From positions 1 through 64,000 of the forward strand of contig MPNI01000001.1 of assembly GCA_002238945.1 (NCBI GenBank): a stretch of DNA of 64,000 bases, written 5' to 3'. How positions within the stretch are numbered: the first letter of the stretch is position 1; each line of letters begins with the position of its first letter. Of the stretch, positions 1 to 9,423 are shown in pieces. This DNA is from Proteobacteria bacterium bin106. Lineage in GTDB: Bacteria > Bdellovibrionota_B > Oligoflexia > Oligoflexales > Bin106. The translations under genes were made by a program, and so were the position numbers. The notes under the pieces were generated by a model. It made no database searches. It was not told the origin of the DNA and saw nothing but the letters and a program-made list of their open reading frames with translations.

Positions 1-331
1 AAACCTCTCTTGGCGATTGAGGATAACTGTTTGGATTTTCTACCTCAAATCTCCTCTCAGCAACAGCAGAGTTATGATCTGAGTCAGTTGTAACAATCCT
101 CCTTCTTTTTTTCTTACGGTTCGCATTTAACCCCATCTCTTCCATATATTTAGCCACAGTGTTCTTACAAACTGACTTCTCGGAAGTTCTAAGGGCATGG
201 AAGATCCTGGGAGATCCATAAGTACCATTTGATTGATCAAAAATTATTTCGAAAAAAAGATGTTCAACATCATAAATAAGATCACGCTTACTATTTGCAT
301 AGTCACCTAATGTCTTTAGGTTAATCCAGAT
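1..331 (-). mobile_element. IS3-family transposase OrfB fragment, runs off the window edge
   Basis: The minus strand has an open frame from about 331 to the left edge. It encodes the N-terminal part of an IS3-type OrfB. The recognisable part is the HTH_21-like stretch NGTYGSPRIFHALR, then KNTVAKYMEEMGLNA, a basic run, and TTDSDHNSAVAE, which in this family precedes the DDE integrase core. No start codon with a ribosome site is seen, and the frame is closed by TAA at 332-334. The last residues before the edge do not match the expected start of the integrase domain. A decayed or truncated element is therefore likely, but the missing left part prevents a firm decision. Confidence 0.7.
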
Positions 332-631
332 TTATGGTGATATCCAGATATCCATACAACCCACATAACAACAACCACGATAAACATGATTGATGTGACC
401 TTTAGAACTTACACATCAGCTGAGCTTCCAGATACTATATGATGAAAAAGAACTTTAAGTTCCAAAAAGTCTCTTACAGCGCTGGTACTTTACCTGGTAT
501 TTGACATCATCAAGCCTCATTTGAAGCCATCACAGTTTTGGATCAATACTGCTGTAGTGTTTAAAAAGTCTGCTATTTGACAACCATAACAAAAACGTCA
601 AAGCAGTGATCCTCCATCAAAATATATGTAT
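332..631. other. gene-free stretch beside the transposase remnant
   Basis: No convincing reading frame is seen on either strand; all frames are broken by stops. It probably holds decayed IS sequence continuous with the OrfB fragment to its left, but I found no inverted repeat to mark an end. Confidence 0.4.
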
Positions 632-665
632 AAAAAAAGTGGGAGAGCCAAAGCTACCCCCACTT
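632..665 (-). terminator. rho-independent terminator of the first solute-binding protein gene
   Basis: Read on the minus strand, AAGTGGGGGTAGC and GCTCTCCCACTT form a GC-rich stem, followed directly by a run of seven T. It lies 30 bases after the stop codon of the minus-strand gene. Confidence 0.8.
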
Positions 666-694
666 CCATATTCACCAAATGACACAAGACCTTG

Positions 695-2656
695 TCAGCC
701 TTTGCGCTTATAGGTTGTGTCCGTTATCTCCACTTTATCAAAACTCTTGCCCTCTTTTTGATAAGCTTGAAGCTTCTTAGACTCCTCTTCGTCAAACCAT
801 ATATACCGTAAAACCCCCTCATAAGGCAGACCTATACCCCATCCCCGTCTCTTTCCTGCAGGAGGATTGGGTAACTGCCATTGGCGCCATACCCCTAAAC
901 GTTGAATATCTGAATACAACCTTGGAGCATAAGGACCAATATCATGAATTTTCTTCAATATTTGTCGAGATAATTTCTGTTTTTCAGATAAATCAAGCGT
1001 ATCACGGTAGTTATTTATAAGTTTATCAAGATCCTTATCCTTAATTTTACTTATGTTATAACCCCCTTTCTTGTCTGCTTCAGCTGACAAGAAATACTCC
1101 CAATATTTTGGAGGAGGTGTGAGATCAGAACCAACGAATCGAACACGAATAACATCGTAATCACTCTCAACGATGCTTTTATACCAAGAATCTTTATCTT
1201 TTTTATTCAACGTTAAGTCAAATCCCACCTTCTTAGCTTCCTCACGAAGAAGAAGGAACTCTTGGTCATAATCTGCTCTGTAATAAAGAACGCTCACACG
1301 CAAAGACTTACCATCCTTAGCCCACACCCCTTTATCATTCAATGCATAACCTGAAGCCTTCATCAACTCAGAGACTTTTTTCTCATCAAAGGCTCTATAT
1401 TTAATGCTAGAATCAGAAAACTCTCCGTAATTAACATAAAATGCATTGAATCGAACTTGATCACCTCGATACACATCTTCAATGACTTTGGCATAGTTCA
1501 AAGCATGAGCAAATGCATGACGAACATTCGGGTCTTTCCAATGCTCATTTTCCGTATTTAACCATAACCCTCCTGTTCCCTCTGGGCCATTGAGATATAT
1601 TTTTATCTTTTTTATATATCCTTTTTTAAAACCATCCACTTGATCTATTTTGGTATACCAATTAGCAGGATCAATCAAATCATAAACATCCAACTTACCC
1701 CTAACAAAATGCTGCCAACGAGATTCTTCATCACGAATAACTTTATAATGAATATGATCAACATTATAAGAATTTTTAAAATATTTAAGATCCTTTGCCC
1801 ACCAATCCTTTTTACGAGAAAATTTTAGAAATTGAGACTTTTTAAAAGAGACGAGCTTATAAGGGCCTACATTGGGCTCAATTTTATAATTGTATTTTTT
1901 GGGCCAATTTTTATCCAGTTTATGGAAATGCTTTGGCACAGGTGCTATTTTACTACCAACTTTATCAATAAGCATCTCTTTAGGATAAGGTTTACCAGCT
2001 ACCACAGATATCACATCTTTTGCATGTACCTTTAAATCCGCCACATCGTCTGTATAAATGGCATTGACTCGAGGATCTACAATATGAGGTGATCGCTTAA
2101 ATTCTAAAGAAAAAAGATAATCATCTGTAGTTACAGGTTTACCATCAGACCAACGTGCATCAGGGTGTAATTTGAAGTATACAGTGACGTTATCTTTCGC
2201 TGCTGCCCAATGAGTAGCGAGTCCTGGTATAACACGACCTGTATTAGGATGAACGGCTGTTAAAGCGAGCATATTACGCAAAAAAGGAAAGGCTGTTTGC
2301 GCACTTGTCGAATTCTCTCCTACCACACGAAAGGTTTCCGGAAAATTAGGCAAAAAACTATGAAAAGTACCACCTTTTTTTGCTTTAGGATCTGTAAAGG
2401 TAGGATCCGAATCATTGGTTTCCCACACAAGACCATCTGGTAACTTAAAAGGTGTTTCTGACTTTTGTGAAGCTTCTTTAGAAGATACTGGAGAGGATTT
2501 TTCACTACCACTTGTCTCAGATTCTGAAGTGCTATTTTTCCCTGAGGCATCACCTTTTCCTGAGGCATCGCTTTCGTTTTTCTCCTCAGCAAACACACTC
2601 GATGAACTAAAAGACAGCAGTAGCATCCACACACACAATACGCGAATATTCATCAT
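695..2656 (-). CDS. YejA-like periplasmic solute-binding protein (SBP family 5)
   Basis: Binds oligopeptides or peptide-like compounds in the periplasm for an ABC importer; this role is inferred from the family. The protein has a signal peptide (MNIRVLCVWMLLLSFSSS, then VFAEE). A low-complexity Ser/Glu/Lys/Gly linker follows. The SBP_bac_5 domain has the YejA-type opening WETNDSDPTFTDPKAKKGGT, plus PGLATHWA and ARWSDGKPVTTDDYLFS. The length of about 650 residues fits YejA-type proteins, which exceed 600. The start is one of two adjacent ATGs (2656 or 2653) behind a GAGGGG ribosome site. No permease or ATPase gene lies nearby, so it is an orphan binding protein. A second, diverged copy lies at 47680-49512. 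The ligand is unknown. Confidence 0.85.
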   Translation of the reverse strand: MMNIRVLCVWMLLLSFSSSSVFAEEKNESDASGKGDASGKNSTSESETSGSEKSSPVSSKEASQKSETPFKLPDGLVWETNDSDPTFTDPKAKKGGTFHSFLPNFPETFRVVGENSTSAQTAFPFLRNMLALTAVHPNTGRVIPGLATHWAAAKDNVTVYFKLHPDARWSDGKPVTTDDYLFSLEFKRSPHIVDPRVNAIYTDDVADLKVHAKDVISVVAGKPYPKEMLIDKVGSKIAPVPKHFHKLDKNWPKKYNYKIEPNVGPYKLVSFKKSQFLKFSRKKDWWAKDLKYFKNSYNVDHIHYKVIRDEESRWQHFVRGKLDVYDLIDPANWYTKIDQVDGFKKGYIKKIKIYLNGPEGTGGLWLNTENEHWKDPNVRHAFAHALNYAKVIEDVYRGDQVRFNAFYVNYGEFSDSSIKYRAFDEKKVSELMKASGYALNDKGVWAKDGKSLRVSVLYYRADYDQEFLLLREEAKKVGFDLTLNKKDKDSWYKSIVESDYDVIRVRFVGSDLTPPPKYWEYFLSAEADKKGGYNISKIKDKDLDKLINNYRDTLDLSEKQKLSRQILKKIHDIGPYAPRLYSDIQRLGVWRQWQLPNPPAGKRRGWGIGLPYEGVLRYIWFDEEESKKLQAYQKEGKSFDKVEITDTTYKRKG

Positions 2657-2874
2657 GAAATCCCCTCTTGCCAAAAAACATAAACTATCATTTATTGAAA
2701 AACCATCACATGAGCCTAACTTGCTAAAACATCCGATCTCGATATGATAGTCAATGGCTTGATAGATAACAAGTCAAAATTAAAAATTCACCATTCATAA
2801 CAAAGACATATCTTCTTTGCCGCATAATACAGATACAAAAATACACACAAAAAAGATGGCTCACTGAGAAAAAA

Positions 2875-3852
2875 ATGACAAACACAACGCCCAAACAATA
2901 CATCATCTTTGGTGGTGCTTTTGATCCACCTCATTTAGGACATATGGACATTCTCCATGAACTCATCAAGCACTTTCCTCATGCATCTTGTATCCTCATA
3001 CCTAATTACATATCTCCTCATAAAACCATTCAGGCTTCCTTCACTCATCGTGTAGCCATGCTCAAACTAGCCCTTGCTGCCCGTGACCTATCCCAAAAAG
3101 TAACAGTGGATCATATAGAAAAAACCATCATTTCTCAAAGAGGTGCTCAGAACAGCCTTGAGCTACAGAACAGCCTTGAGCAAGAAAACAGCCCTGAGCT
3201 ACAGAACAGCCCTGAGCTACAGAACAGCCCTGAGCTACAGAACAGCCCTGAGCTACAGAACAGCCCTGAGCTACCAAGACAGCTACGAAACACCACCTGG
3301 CATACATTAAAGTCCCTCAAAAAAACATATGCCGCAAAGCTTATTTGGGTAATAGGCCAAGATCAGCTTATCACTCTCAAATCATGGTACCGAATAGATG
3401 ATATCTTTGGCCAAACTCAGTTTTGTGTACTCCCCCGAATACACACTTTCGATAATACCGCACCGTCTTATCCCTGTGATCATCACAATAGCTCTGAGGA
3501 CAATACAACCACTCTCCAACAAGACCTATTTCATACAATCACCCATCTCAATTACTGCTGGGATACACACCAAAAAATCATCTATAACCATCAACTGTGT
3601 CTTTATTGTTTTCACAAACAAACACCACACAAAGGACCACCCTTTAAACTACTGACTCTACAAGCAAAACCTGCAAGCATATCCAGTAGTCATCTACGCA
3701 AGCTCATTGCCAATCATTATCAAAACACCGCCCAGAAGAGTTCTATTGGCATAAAGAGTTCCAACAAGGATTATCCATGCCCTGATTTTGCCAGCACATT
3801 CCTCGAACAAAGTGTATGGCGTTACATTACTGATCATCACCTTTATATGTAG
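2875..3852 (+). CDS. nadD: nicotinate-nucleotide adenylyltransferase with a repeat insertion
   Basis: Adenylates nicotinate mononucleotide to deamido-NAD in NAD biosynthesis. The nucleotidyltransferase signature GGAFDPPHLGH is at residues 13-23. The later motifs WVIGQDQLITLKSWYR and ISSSHLRKLI correspond to the family's GxDxLxxxxxW and SSTxIR segments. The end, VWRYITDHHLY, matches the usual C-terminus. At 325 residues it is far longer than the usual 190-220. Part of the excess is an insertion at residues 92-133 of seven hexapeptide units (QNSPEL type), and part is a longer C-terminal half with extra loops. It is followed by rsfS, a widely conserved pairing. Catalytic residues look intact, so I expect an active enzyme with a surface loop expansion. 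Confidence 0.88.
   Translation: MTNTTPKQYIIFGGAFDPPHLGHMDILHELIKHFPHASCILIPNYISPHKTIQASFTHRVAMLKLALAARDLSQKVTVDHIEKTIISQRGAQNSLELQNSLEQENSPELQNSPELQNSPELQNSPELQNSPELPRQLRNTTWHTLKSLKKTYAAKLIWVIGQDQLITLKSWYRIDDIFGQTQFCVLPRIHTFDNTAPSYPCDHHNSSEDNTTTLQQDLFHTITHLNYCWDTHQKIIYNHQLCLYCFHKQTPHKGPPFKLLTLQAKPASISSSHLRKLIANHYQNTAQKSSIGIKSSNKDYPCPDFASTFLEQSVWRYITDHHLYM
3148..3273 (+). repeat. 18-bp in-frame tandem repeat inside nadD, seven units
   Basis: The unit is approximately CAGAACAGCCCTGAGCTA. The first three units carry substitutions, while the following ones are nearly identical. They encode xQNSLE or xQNSPE hexapeptides. The pattern suggests recent growth at the downstream end by slippage. Confidence 0.95.
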
Positions 3853-3940
3853 CTATATAGCTTTATTTCTAAAGAAACTCACTGATTTTTTTTAAAAATA
3901 TTGCTACACTGAGTTCGTCACCTCGCACGTGAAAGTCAGA

Positions 3941-3968
3941 TAGCTTCAAGTAGCTTCAAGTAGCTTCA
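3941..3968. repeat. 10-bp tandem repeat between nadD and rsfS
   Basis: TAGCTTCAAG occurs twice, followed by a partial third copy (TAGCTTCA). Confidence 0.9.
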
Positions 3969-4089
3969 CATAAAGAGAATCGTCAGGCACAGCAAGCAAA
4001 TACAATGAAAAGACAACGTAACAAGACAACATAAAAAAACTTTTAGGAATATTCTTTAATACATATTTTCAAAACACAAGGATACACCT

Positions 4090-4479
4090 CTGAGTCTTCA
4101 TCTTTTTCATCCCCATATTCTACGTCTTTGTAGAACCATTGAAGCTTGCAAAGGTTTTCATATTAAAATCTTAAAACGCCCTATCAACACCGTGTGTGAT
4201 CATCAAATCATGTGCTTTGGACGCTCAAGTCGTCATACCCAAGCCATTGTCAGAGAAGTTGCTCTTGTGGCAGAACAACATACTTCATTTCCATTACTTG
4301 CTGTGGAAGGATTGGACGTAGGCGAATGGATAGCCATTGACTTTGGCTCTTTAATTCTACATGTTTTCGATATAAGCTCATATGCCACCACCTTTAAAGA
4401 AGGTATGTGGCGCCATTTGGATACCATCGATTATCCAACATCCAGCGCTGAGGACTCTATCAGCCCATCTTTTCAATGA
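4090..4479 (+). CDS. rsfS: ribosomal silencing factor RsfS, probably with a CTG start
   Basis: RsfS (Iojap family) binds ribosomal protein L14 and blocks subunit joining when nutrients are short. Family features seen: FGRSSRHTQAIVREV, LLAVEGLDVGEWIAIDFGS and LILHVF, followed by a late Trp. The first standard start in frame is GTG at 4192, but starting there removes the first third of the domain. The open frame reaches back to 4060 and encodes a proper RsfS N-terminus (IEACKGFHIKILKRPINTV). It has no ATG, GTG or TTG there. CTG at 4090 has a good ribosome site (AAGGA, 7 bases upstream) and gives 129 residues, the normal length. ATT at 4117 is an alternative. It lies 23 bases before mutS and downstream of nadD. 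Confidence 0.8.
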   Translation: MSLHLFHPHILRLCRTIEACKGFHIKILKRPINTVCDHQIMCFGRSSRHTQAIVREVALVAEQHTSFPLLAVEGLDVGEWIAIDFGSLILHVFDISSYATTFKEGMWRHLDTIDYPTSSAEDSISPSFQ

Positions 4480-4502
4480 CCGTGCAGAGAGTGTGAAAAA
4501 CT

Positions 4503-7244
4503 ATGGGAGTAGATAACACCAAACTCACCCCAATGTTACAACAGTACTACAGCCTCAAGGAACACATTCCTCATGAAGCTGTGTTGTTTTTTCGTATGGG
4601 AGATTTTTACGAACTCTTCGGTGAGGATGCTGAATGGGTAGCGCCTCATCTCGGCATTGTTTTGACAACTCGACAAAACAGTGATCAAAACCGTATTCCC
4701 TTTTGTGGTGTACCTCATCATAGTGCCACCCATTACATCACCAAGCTCTTAGGGCTTGGCAAAAAAGTAGCCATTGCCGAACAAATCACCAAACCAGGCC
4801 AAGGAACTGGCATCCTTAAAAGAGACATTGTCCGTATCCATTCACCTGGCTGTAGCGATTTTGACACCTCTATTCACACAGAACATGCCTCGAGTTTAGC
4901 AGCCGTTTTTGAATCTTATAGCACCAGACGTTGGCATATATGCATATGCAATTACTCCACTGGAGAGCTACGCATCGGTGATGTGGATCATTGGAGTCAA
5001 GTGCTGAGCTACATAGGATTATTCTCTCCTCAAGAATTACTGATCCGGCGTTTTCAAAGAGAGCAGTTTGCCAAAGAACCTTTGATATCATCACAAAATA
5101 TCATCCTCTCAGACCTTCCCGAAACCACTCTCAAATCGTTATCTTCTTCAGAAATGACCAGCCATTCATCTCCTTTTATACAAGCACTCCTCAAAGCCTT
5201 AGAAGACTCGGTTGAATCTCAAGCACTCCTTCTAGCTGTGTTTTCTTATCTCAAAGAACTCGGCGCCATCGTGGATCATTTCAAAGCTCCTGCACCTCTA
5301 GATGATCCAGAATGTATGCAACTTGGTGATAGCACTATTCGTGATCTTGAAGTGATCACTTCTGCAAGCAAAACACGTCATAAGCATCCTCACAAAGGCA
5401 GCTTGCTTGCCATCATCAACCACACATCTACTGCCATGGGACATCGCCTTCTACAACAACGTTTGATCAGACCTTTTCAGCGCCAAGATATCATCGAAAA
5501 AGAACATGATCATATCGCCTATCTCATCTGCCAACCTACCTTGCTCCATCAACTCAAAGAAGGCCTCAAAGGCTTTTGTGACCTTGAACGTCTCCGTGCT
5601 CGAACTTGCAAAGGACAGCTCCAAGCAACCCATGCCTTTCAACTCAAAGACGCTCTTGAAGCAAGTGTCCGTATAGCTACACTCCTGGATTCCATAGATA
5701 AAGATGATACGGATACATCTAAGACTAAGACCTATTCATGGCAACAAGCCGCAACAGACCTTCACAAAGCCAACACTCCCTACACCCTCCTCCACAAAGC
5801 CCTTTCAAAACAAGATGACACAGGAAGTATCATCAATGAAGGATACTATCCCCAGCTTGATCAAGCCAAACAACAGCTTCAGCAAGCTAGCAACCGCATA
5901 AATGATTACGAAGACTCTTTACGTCAAAGTACTGCCATAGGCAGCTTAAAAATCCGCAATCACAAAACGTTTGGCCTATTGATTGAAGTCACAAAAACGC
6001 ATCAAAACAAGGTACCTTCAACATTTCGTTCCAAACAAACCTTAGTCAATGCCACACGTTACACCACGGACTTTCTTGAAGAACTCAGCTTAGAAATCAA
6101 CCAAGCCACAGAAAATACCCAGCTTTTAGAAAATGAAGCCTACACAAAGCTCACAGAAGAATTGCGTTCTTACCACTCTCTCTTTGCTCTTATAGCCAAA
6201 GTCATTGCCCAATTAGATGTATGGCTATCTCATAGCATCACCGCCATAAATAAAAACTACTCACGACCTCACATCATAGCTGATGCTAAAAGCTTGCATA
6301 TCCAAGGAGGTTTTCATCCTATGGTGGCAGAATACTGCACAACTCCTGGGGTTTCATCCACATTCACCACCAATTCTTTGCATCTGCAAGCTCCTCAAAA
6401 ACACGTGTTGATCACTGGGCCCAATATGGGAGGCAAATCCACCTTAATGCGTCAAACAGCGCTATGTGCTCTACTATGCCAAGCTGGCAGCTTTGTGCCT
6501 GCACAAAGCTGCCAGCTTCCTTTGTTTGATGCTATCTATACTCGCATCGGTGCTAGCGATGATTTGAGCCAAGGCAAATCTACTTTTATGATGGAAATGA
6601 GTGAGACTGCTCATATCCTCCATCGCGCTACTCAACATTCGTTGATCATTCTCGATGAGTTAGGAAGAGGCACTTCAACCACCGATGGTTTGTCATTGGC
6701 TTTTGCTATTCTCGAAGAATGTGCTCACAATATTCAAGGTTGGCTCTTATTTGCCACTCACTATCATGAACTCACCACTATGGCTCAACAATTACCATCT
6801 GTCAGATTGATGCAAACCGAAGTCCTCAGACAAGATGGAGAACTCATTTTCACTTACCGTATAACAGATGGGGTATGTTCTCACTCTTTTGGACTAGAAA
6901 CAGCTGCTCTTGCTGGCTTACCCCCTCAAGTACTGAAGCGAGCCAAACACCATCTTGCCCATTCTACCACTGACGCATCACGTGATTACTCTGATGATTC
7001 CTCCACACAGCATCACTCTCATCACTCAGATCCGCTACCAGCAAATATCCATACTAACTACCCAAAAAACTCACAAAACATCATCGAAGAACTCGCAAAA
7101 ATCGACACACAGACTCTAAGCCCTTTACAGGCTTTCCATATTTTGTTGGAATGGAAAAAGAAACATCATAAGGCAGAGACAACAACACCTTCAGATCCTA
7201 TATCACAACCGAGTCCTTCACATTCCCACACCTCTCTTTGTTGA
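4503..7244 (+). CDS. mutS: DNA mismatch repair protein MutS
   Basis: Recognises mismatches and loops and starts repair. The mismatch-binding motif F-Y-E is at residues 35-37 in FFRMGDFYELF. The connector, lever and clamp domains follow. The ATPase domain has Walker A GPNMGGKST at 639-647, the Walker B region IILDELGRGTST, and the conserved ATHYHELT. A long His/Ser-rich linker (about 820-860) precedes a short C-terminal helix. Its 913 residues are slightly more than the usual 850-880. It starts 23 bases after rsfS and is probably cotranscribed with it. All key residues seen are intact, which matters because the window is rich in short tandem repeats. Confidence 0.97.
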   Translation: MGVDNTKLTPMLQQYYSLKEHIPHEAVLFFRMGDFYELFGEDAEWVAPHLGIVLTTRQNSDQNRIPFCGVPHHSATHYITKLLGLGKKVAIAEQITKPGQGTGILKRDIVRIHSPGCSDFDTSIHTEHASSLAAVFESYSTRRWHICICNYSTGELRIGDVDHWSQVLSYIGLFSPQELLIRRFQREQFAKEPLISSQNIILSDLPETTLKSLSSSEMTSHSSPFIQALLKALEDSVESQALLLAVFSYLKELGAIVDHFKAPAPLDDPECMQLGDSTIRDLEVITSASKTRHKHPHKGSLLAIINHTSTAMGHRLLQQRLIRPFQRQDIIEKEHDHIAYLICQPTLLHQLKEGLKGFCDLERLRARTCKGQLQATHAFQLKDALEASVRIATLLDSIDKDDTDTSKTKTYSWQQAATDLHKANTPYTLLHKALSKQDDTGSIINEGYYPQLDQAKQQLQQASNRINDYEDSLRQSTAIGSLKIRNHKTFGLLIEVTKTHQNKVPSTFRSKQTLVNATRYTTDFLEELSLEINQATENTQLLENEAYTKLTEELRSYHSLFALIAKVIAQLDVWLSHSITAINKNYSRPHIIADAKSLHIQGGFHPMVAEYCTTPGVSSTFTTNSLHLQAPQKHVLITGPNMGGKSTLMRQTALCALLCQAGSFVPAQSCQLPLFDAIYTRIGASDDLSQGKSTFMMEMSETAHILHRATQHSLIILDELGRGTSTTDGLSLAFAILEECAHNIQGWLLFATHYHELTTMAQQLPSVRLMQTEVLRQDGELIFTYRITDGVCSHSFGLETAALAGLPPQVLKRAKHHLAHSTTDASRDYSDDSSTQHHSHHSDPLPANIHTNYPKNSQNIIEELAKIDTQTLSPLQAFHILLEWKKKHHKAETTTPSDPISQPSPSHSHTSLC

Positions 7245-7285
7245 CCACATCATTGTCTTTGTTACACTCTCAATTATGATCAATT

Positions 7286-7302
7286 ACGTTACGTTACGTT
7301 AC
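7286..7302. repeat. 5-bp tandem repeat upstream of pckG
   Basis: ACGTT occurs three times in a row and then degenerates. It lies about 20 bases before the pckG ribosome site, in the likely leader or promoter region. Confidence 0.8.
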
Positions 7303-7319
7303 ATTTATAAAGGATTGTC

Positions 7320-9092
7320 ATGAACACACCAAATCAAGCATTGAAACAATGGATTTCTCAAGCCCAACAACACCTCTCACCAGATCGTGTGGTTTGGTGT
7401 GATGGATCCCAAGCTGAACACAAAGCCATACTTGCAGGCATGGTGGAATCAAAGGAGATGATCCCTCTCAATAAAGACTCTTATCCTGACTGTTATCTCT
7501 ATCGTTCCCATCCAGATGATGTGGCCCGCGCAGAGCACCTTACGTATATTTGCACCCCCCATAAAGAAGATGCAGGAGCCAATAATAATTGGCTCTCCCC
7601 TAAGGAAGGACACCAACGTGTGGATCCTTTATTTAAAAACTGCATGCAAGGGCGAACCATGTATGTAATCCCTTACAGCATGGGACCTTGTGACTCACCA
7701 TATGCCCAATTCGGTGTGGAAATCACTGACAGCCCTTATGTGGTTGCCAATATGTACTTGATGACACATATGGGCAAAGAGGCCTTGGAATATATCGATA
7801 AACTCGATACCAACTTTGTACGCGGACTGCACTCCACAGGAGATCTTTCTAGCGAGCGCCGTTGGATTATGCATTTTCCAGATGAAATGATGATCAAAAG
7901 TTTTGGATCAGGATATGGTGGTAATGCTCTACTTGGAAAAAAATGTCATGCCTTACGACTAGCTTCCGTTCAAGCTAAGCAAGAAGGCTGGCTAGCTGAA
8001 CATATGTTGATTGTGGGTATTGAAAACCCCCAAGGTGAGAAAACCTATATTGCTGGCGCCTTTCCCTCAGCCTGCGGCAAAACCAATCTTGCCATGTTGA
8101 TACCGCCAAACACCTATAAAGGATGGAAAGTCTGGACCGTAGGAGATGATATTGCTTGGCTTCGCCCAGGTGCTGATGGCAGACTATGGGCTATCAATCC
8201 TGAGGCCGGTTTTTTTGGAGTCGCCCCTGGCACCTCCCAACAAACCAACCCCCATGCCTATAATATGCTGCACAGAAATGCTATTTTCACCAACGTAGCC
8301 ATGACACCCAACAAAGAACCTTGGTGGGAAGGCAAAGAAAAAGATGACAACACCACCACATCACTCACAGACTGGAAAGGGCAAACTCACACAGCCAGTA
8401 GCGCTACAACAGCTCCTATGGCTCATCCCAATGCCAGGTTCACTGTCTCGTGTCATAATTGCGATAGTTTTGAAAAGCCAGGAAAAGCTTACCAAGGTGT
8501 GCCTATATCAGCCATTCTCTTTGGCAGCAGACGACGTTCACTCGTACCTTTGGTTTTTGAAGCAAAAGACTGGCTTCATGGCGTTCTTACCGGCGCTGCT
8601 ATGTGTTCTGAAACCACAGCTGCCGCAACCGGCAAAGTGGGCGTTCTCCGCCATGATCCCATGGCTATGAAACCTTTCTGTGGTTATAACTTTGGAGATT
8701 ATTGGAATCACTGGCTTAAAGTTGGTACAAACCTCAGTCAACCGCCTAAAGTTTTCCATGTGAATTGGTTCAGACAAGATAGTCAAAACCAATATATGTG
8801 GCCAGGCTTTGGCGACAATATCCGTGTTCTCGAGTGGATTCTCAAACGCTGCCATAACCAAGTGGATTCTCAAGAAACCCCTCTAGGGGTACTGCCTCTT
8901 AAAGGAGACATCAATATTGAAAACACCACTGTTACAGGTGATACCCTCAACCAATTACTCACAGTAAATGGACCTGCCTACGCTGATCATCTCACAGAAG
9001 TTCATAACTTTTTCCAAACCTTTGCACCTCGCAATCCTCAAGCGCTTATGGACACATGTACAAAGATGATCAACCAACTGAAAAATTATTGA
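7320..9092 (+). CDS. pckG: phosphoenolpyruvate carboxykinase (GTP)
   Basis: Converts oxaloacetate and GTP to phosphoenolpyruvate, CO2 and GDP, the entry to gluconeogenesis. Its 590 residues and motifs place it in the GTP class, not the ATP class. The P-loop FPSACGKTN is at 248-256, with the active-site cysteine in it. Also present are GDDIAWL with the metal-binding Asp, NPEAGFFGVAPGT, and FGSRRRSLVPLVFEA. The ribosome site AAAGGA precedes ATG by 6 bases. Together with fadN-fadA and aconitase in this window, it suggests a life on amino acids and fatty acids with glucose made internally. That is an inference from gene content. Confidence 0.96.
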   Translation: MNTPNQALKQWISQAQQHLSPDRVVWCDGSQAEHKAILAGMVESKEMIPLNKDSYPDCYLYRSHPDDVARAEHLTYICTPHKEDAGANNNWLSPKEGHQRVDPLFKNCMQGRTMYVIPYSMGPCDSPYAQFGVEITDSPYVVANMYLMTHMGKEALEYIDKLDTNFVRGLHSTGDLSSERRWIMHFPDEMMIKSFGSGYGGNALLGKKCHALRLASVQAKQEGWLAEHMLIVGIENPQGEKTYIAGAFPSACGKTNLAMLIPPNTYKGWKVWTVGDDIAWLRPGADGRLWAINPEAGFFGVAPGTSQQTNPHAYNMLHRNAIFTNVAMTPNKEPWWEGKEKDDNTTTSLTDWKGQTHTASSATTAPMAHPNARFTVSCHNCDSFEKPGKAYQGVPISAILFGSRRRSLVPLVFEAKDWLHGVLTGAAMCSETTAAATGKVGVLRHDPMAMKPFCGYNFGDYWNHWLKVGTNLSQPPKVFHVNWFRQDSQNQYMWPGFGDNIRVLEWILKRCHNQVDSQETPLGVLPLKGDINIENTTVTGDTLNQLLTVNGPAYADHLTEVHNFFQTFAPRNPQALMDTCTKMINQLKNY

Positions 9093-9109
9093 TTATGTCG
9101 TATCTCTCT

Positions 9110-9142
9110 ATCATATAGTGCTGCTTAGCAGCACTATATGAT
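9110..9142 (+). terminator. perfect 15-bp hairpin after pckG
   Basis: ATCATATAGTGCTGC, a TTA loop, then its exact complement. It starts 18 bases after the pckG stop. No T-run follows, so it may stabilise the 3' end or act as a weak terminator; a protein-binding palindrome is also possible. Confidence 0.5.
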
Positions 9143-9317
9143 CATCATAGACAATATATGATCTAAACAAAGCTCTTTAGAGTTACGTTCATCTCTTTCT
9201 TTTTTTTCCTTAGATATGTTGATAAAAACATACAAAAAATTTTTACGTCTTTATAACAAAAAACTCTCAAATACCTTATTTTTCCACCCCACAATCTGAC
9301 TTTCTTACTTCAGGTAC

Positions 9318-9359
9318 AAAAAAAGCTTATCAAGAACCTCATAGAACTTGATAAGCTTT
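9318..9359 (-). terminator. rho-independent terminator of the 9424-11325 gene
   Basis: Read on the minus strand, AAAGCTTATCAAG pairs perfectly with CTTGATAAGCTTT over 13 bp across a 12-base loop. A run of seven T follows. Confidence 0.8.
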
Positions 9360-9423
9360 AAAAAGATACCACTCAGGTATATGGATTTTATCTATTTTTC
9401 CTAGTGTACTTATTTTTATTTTT

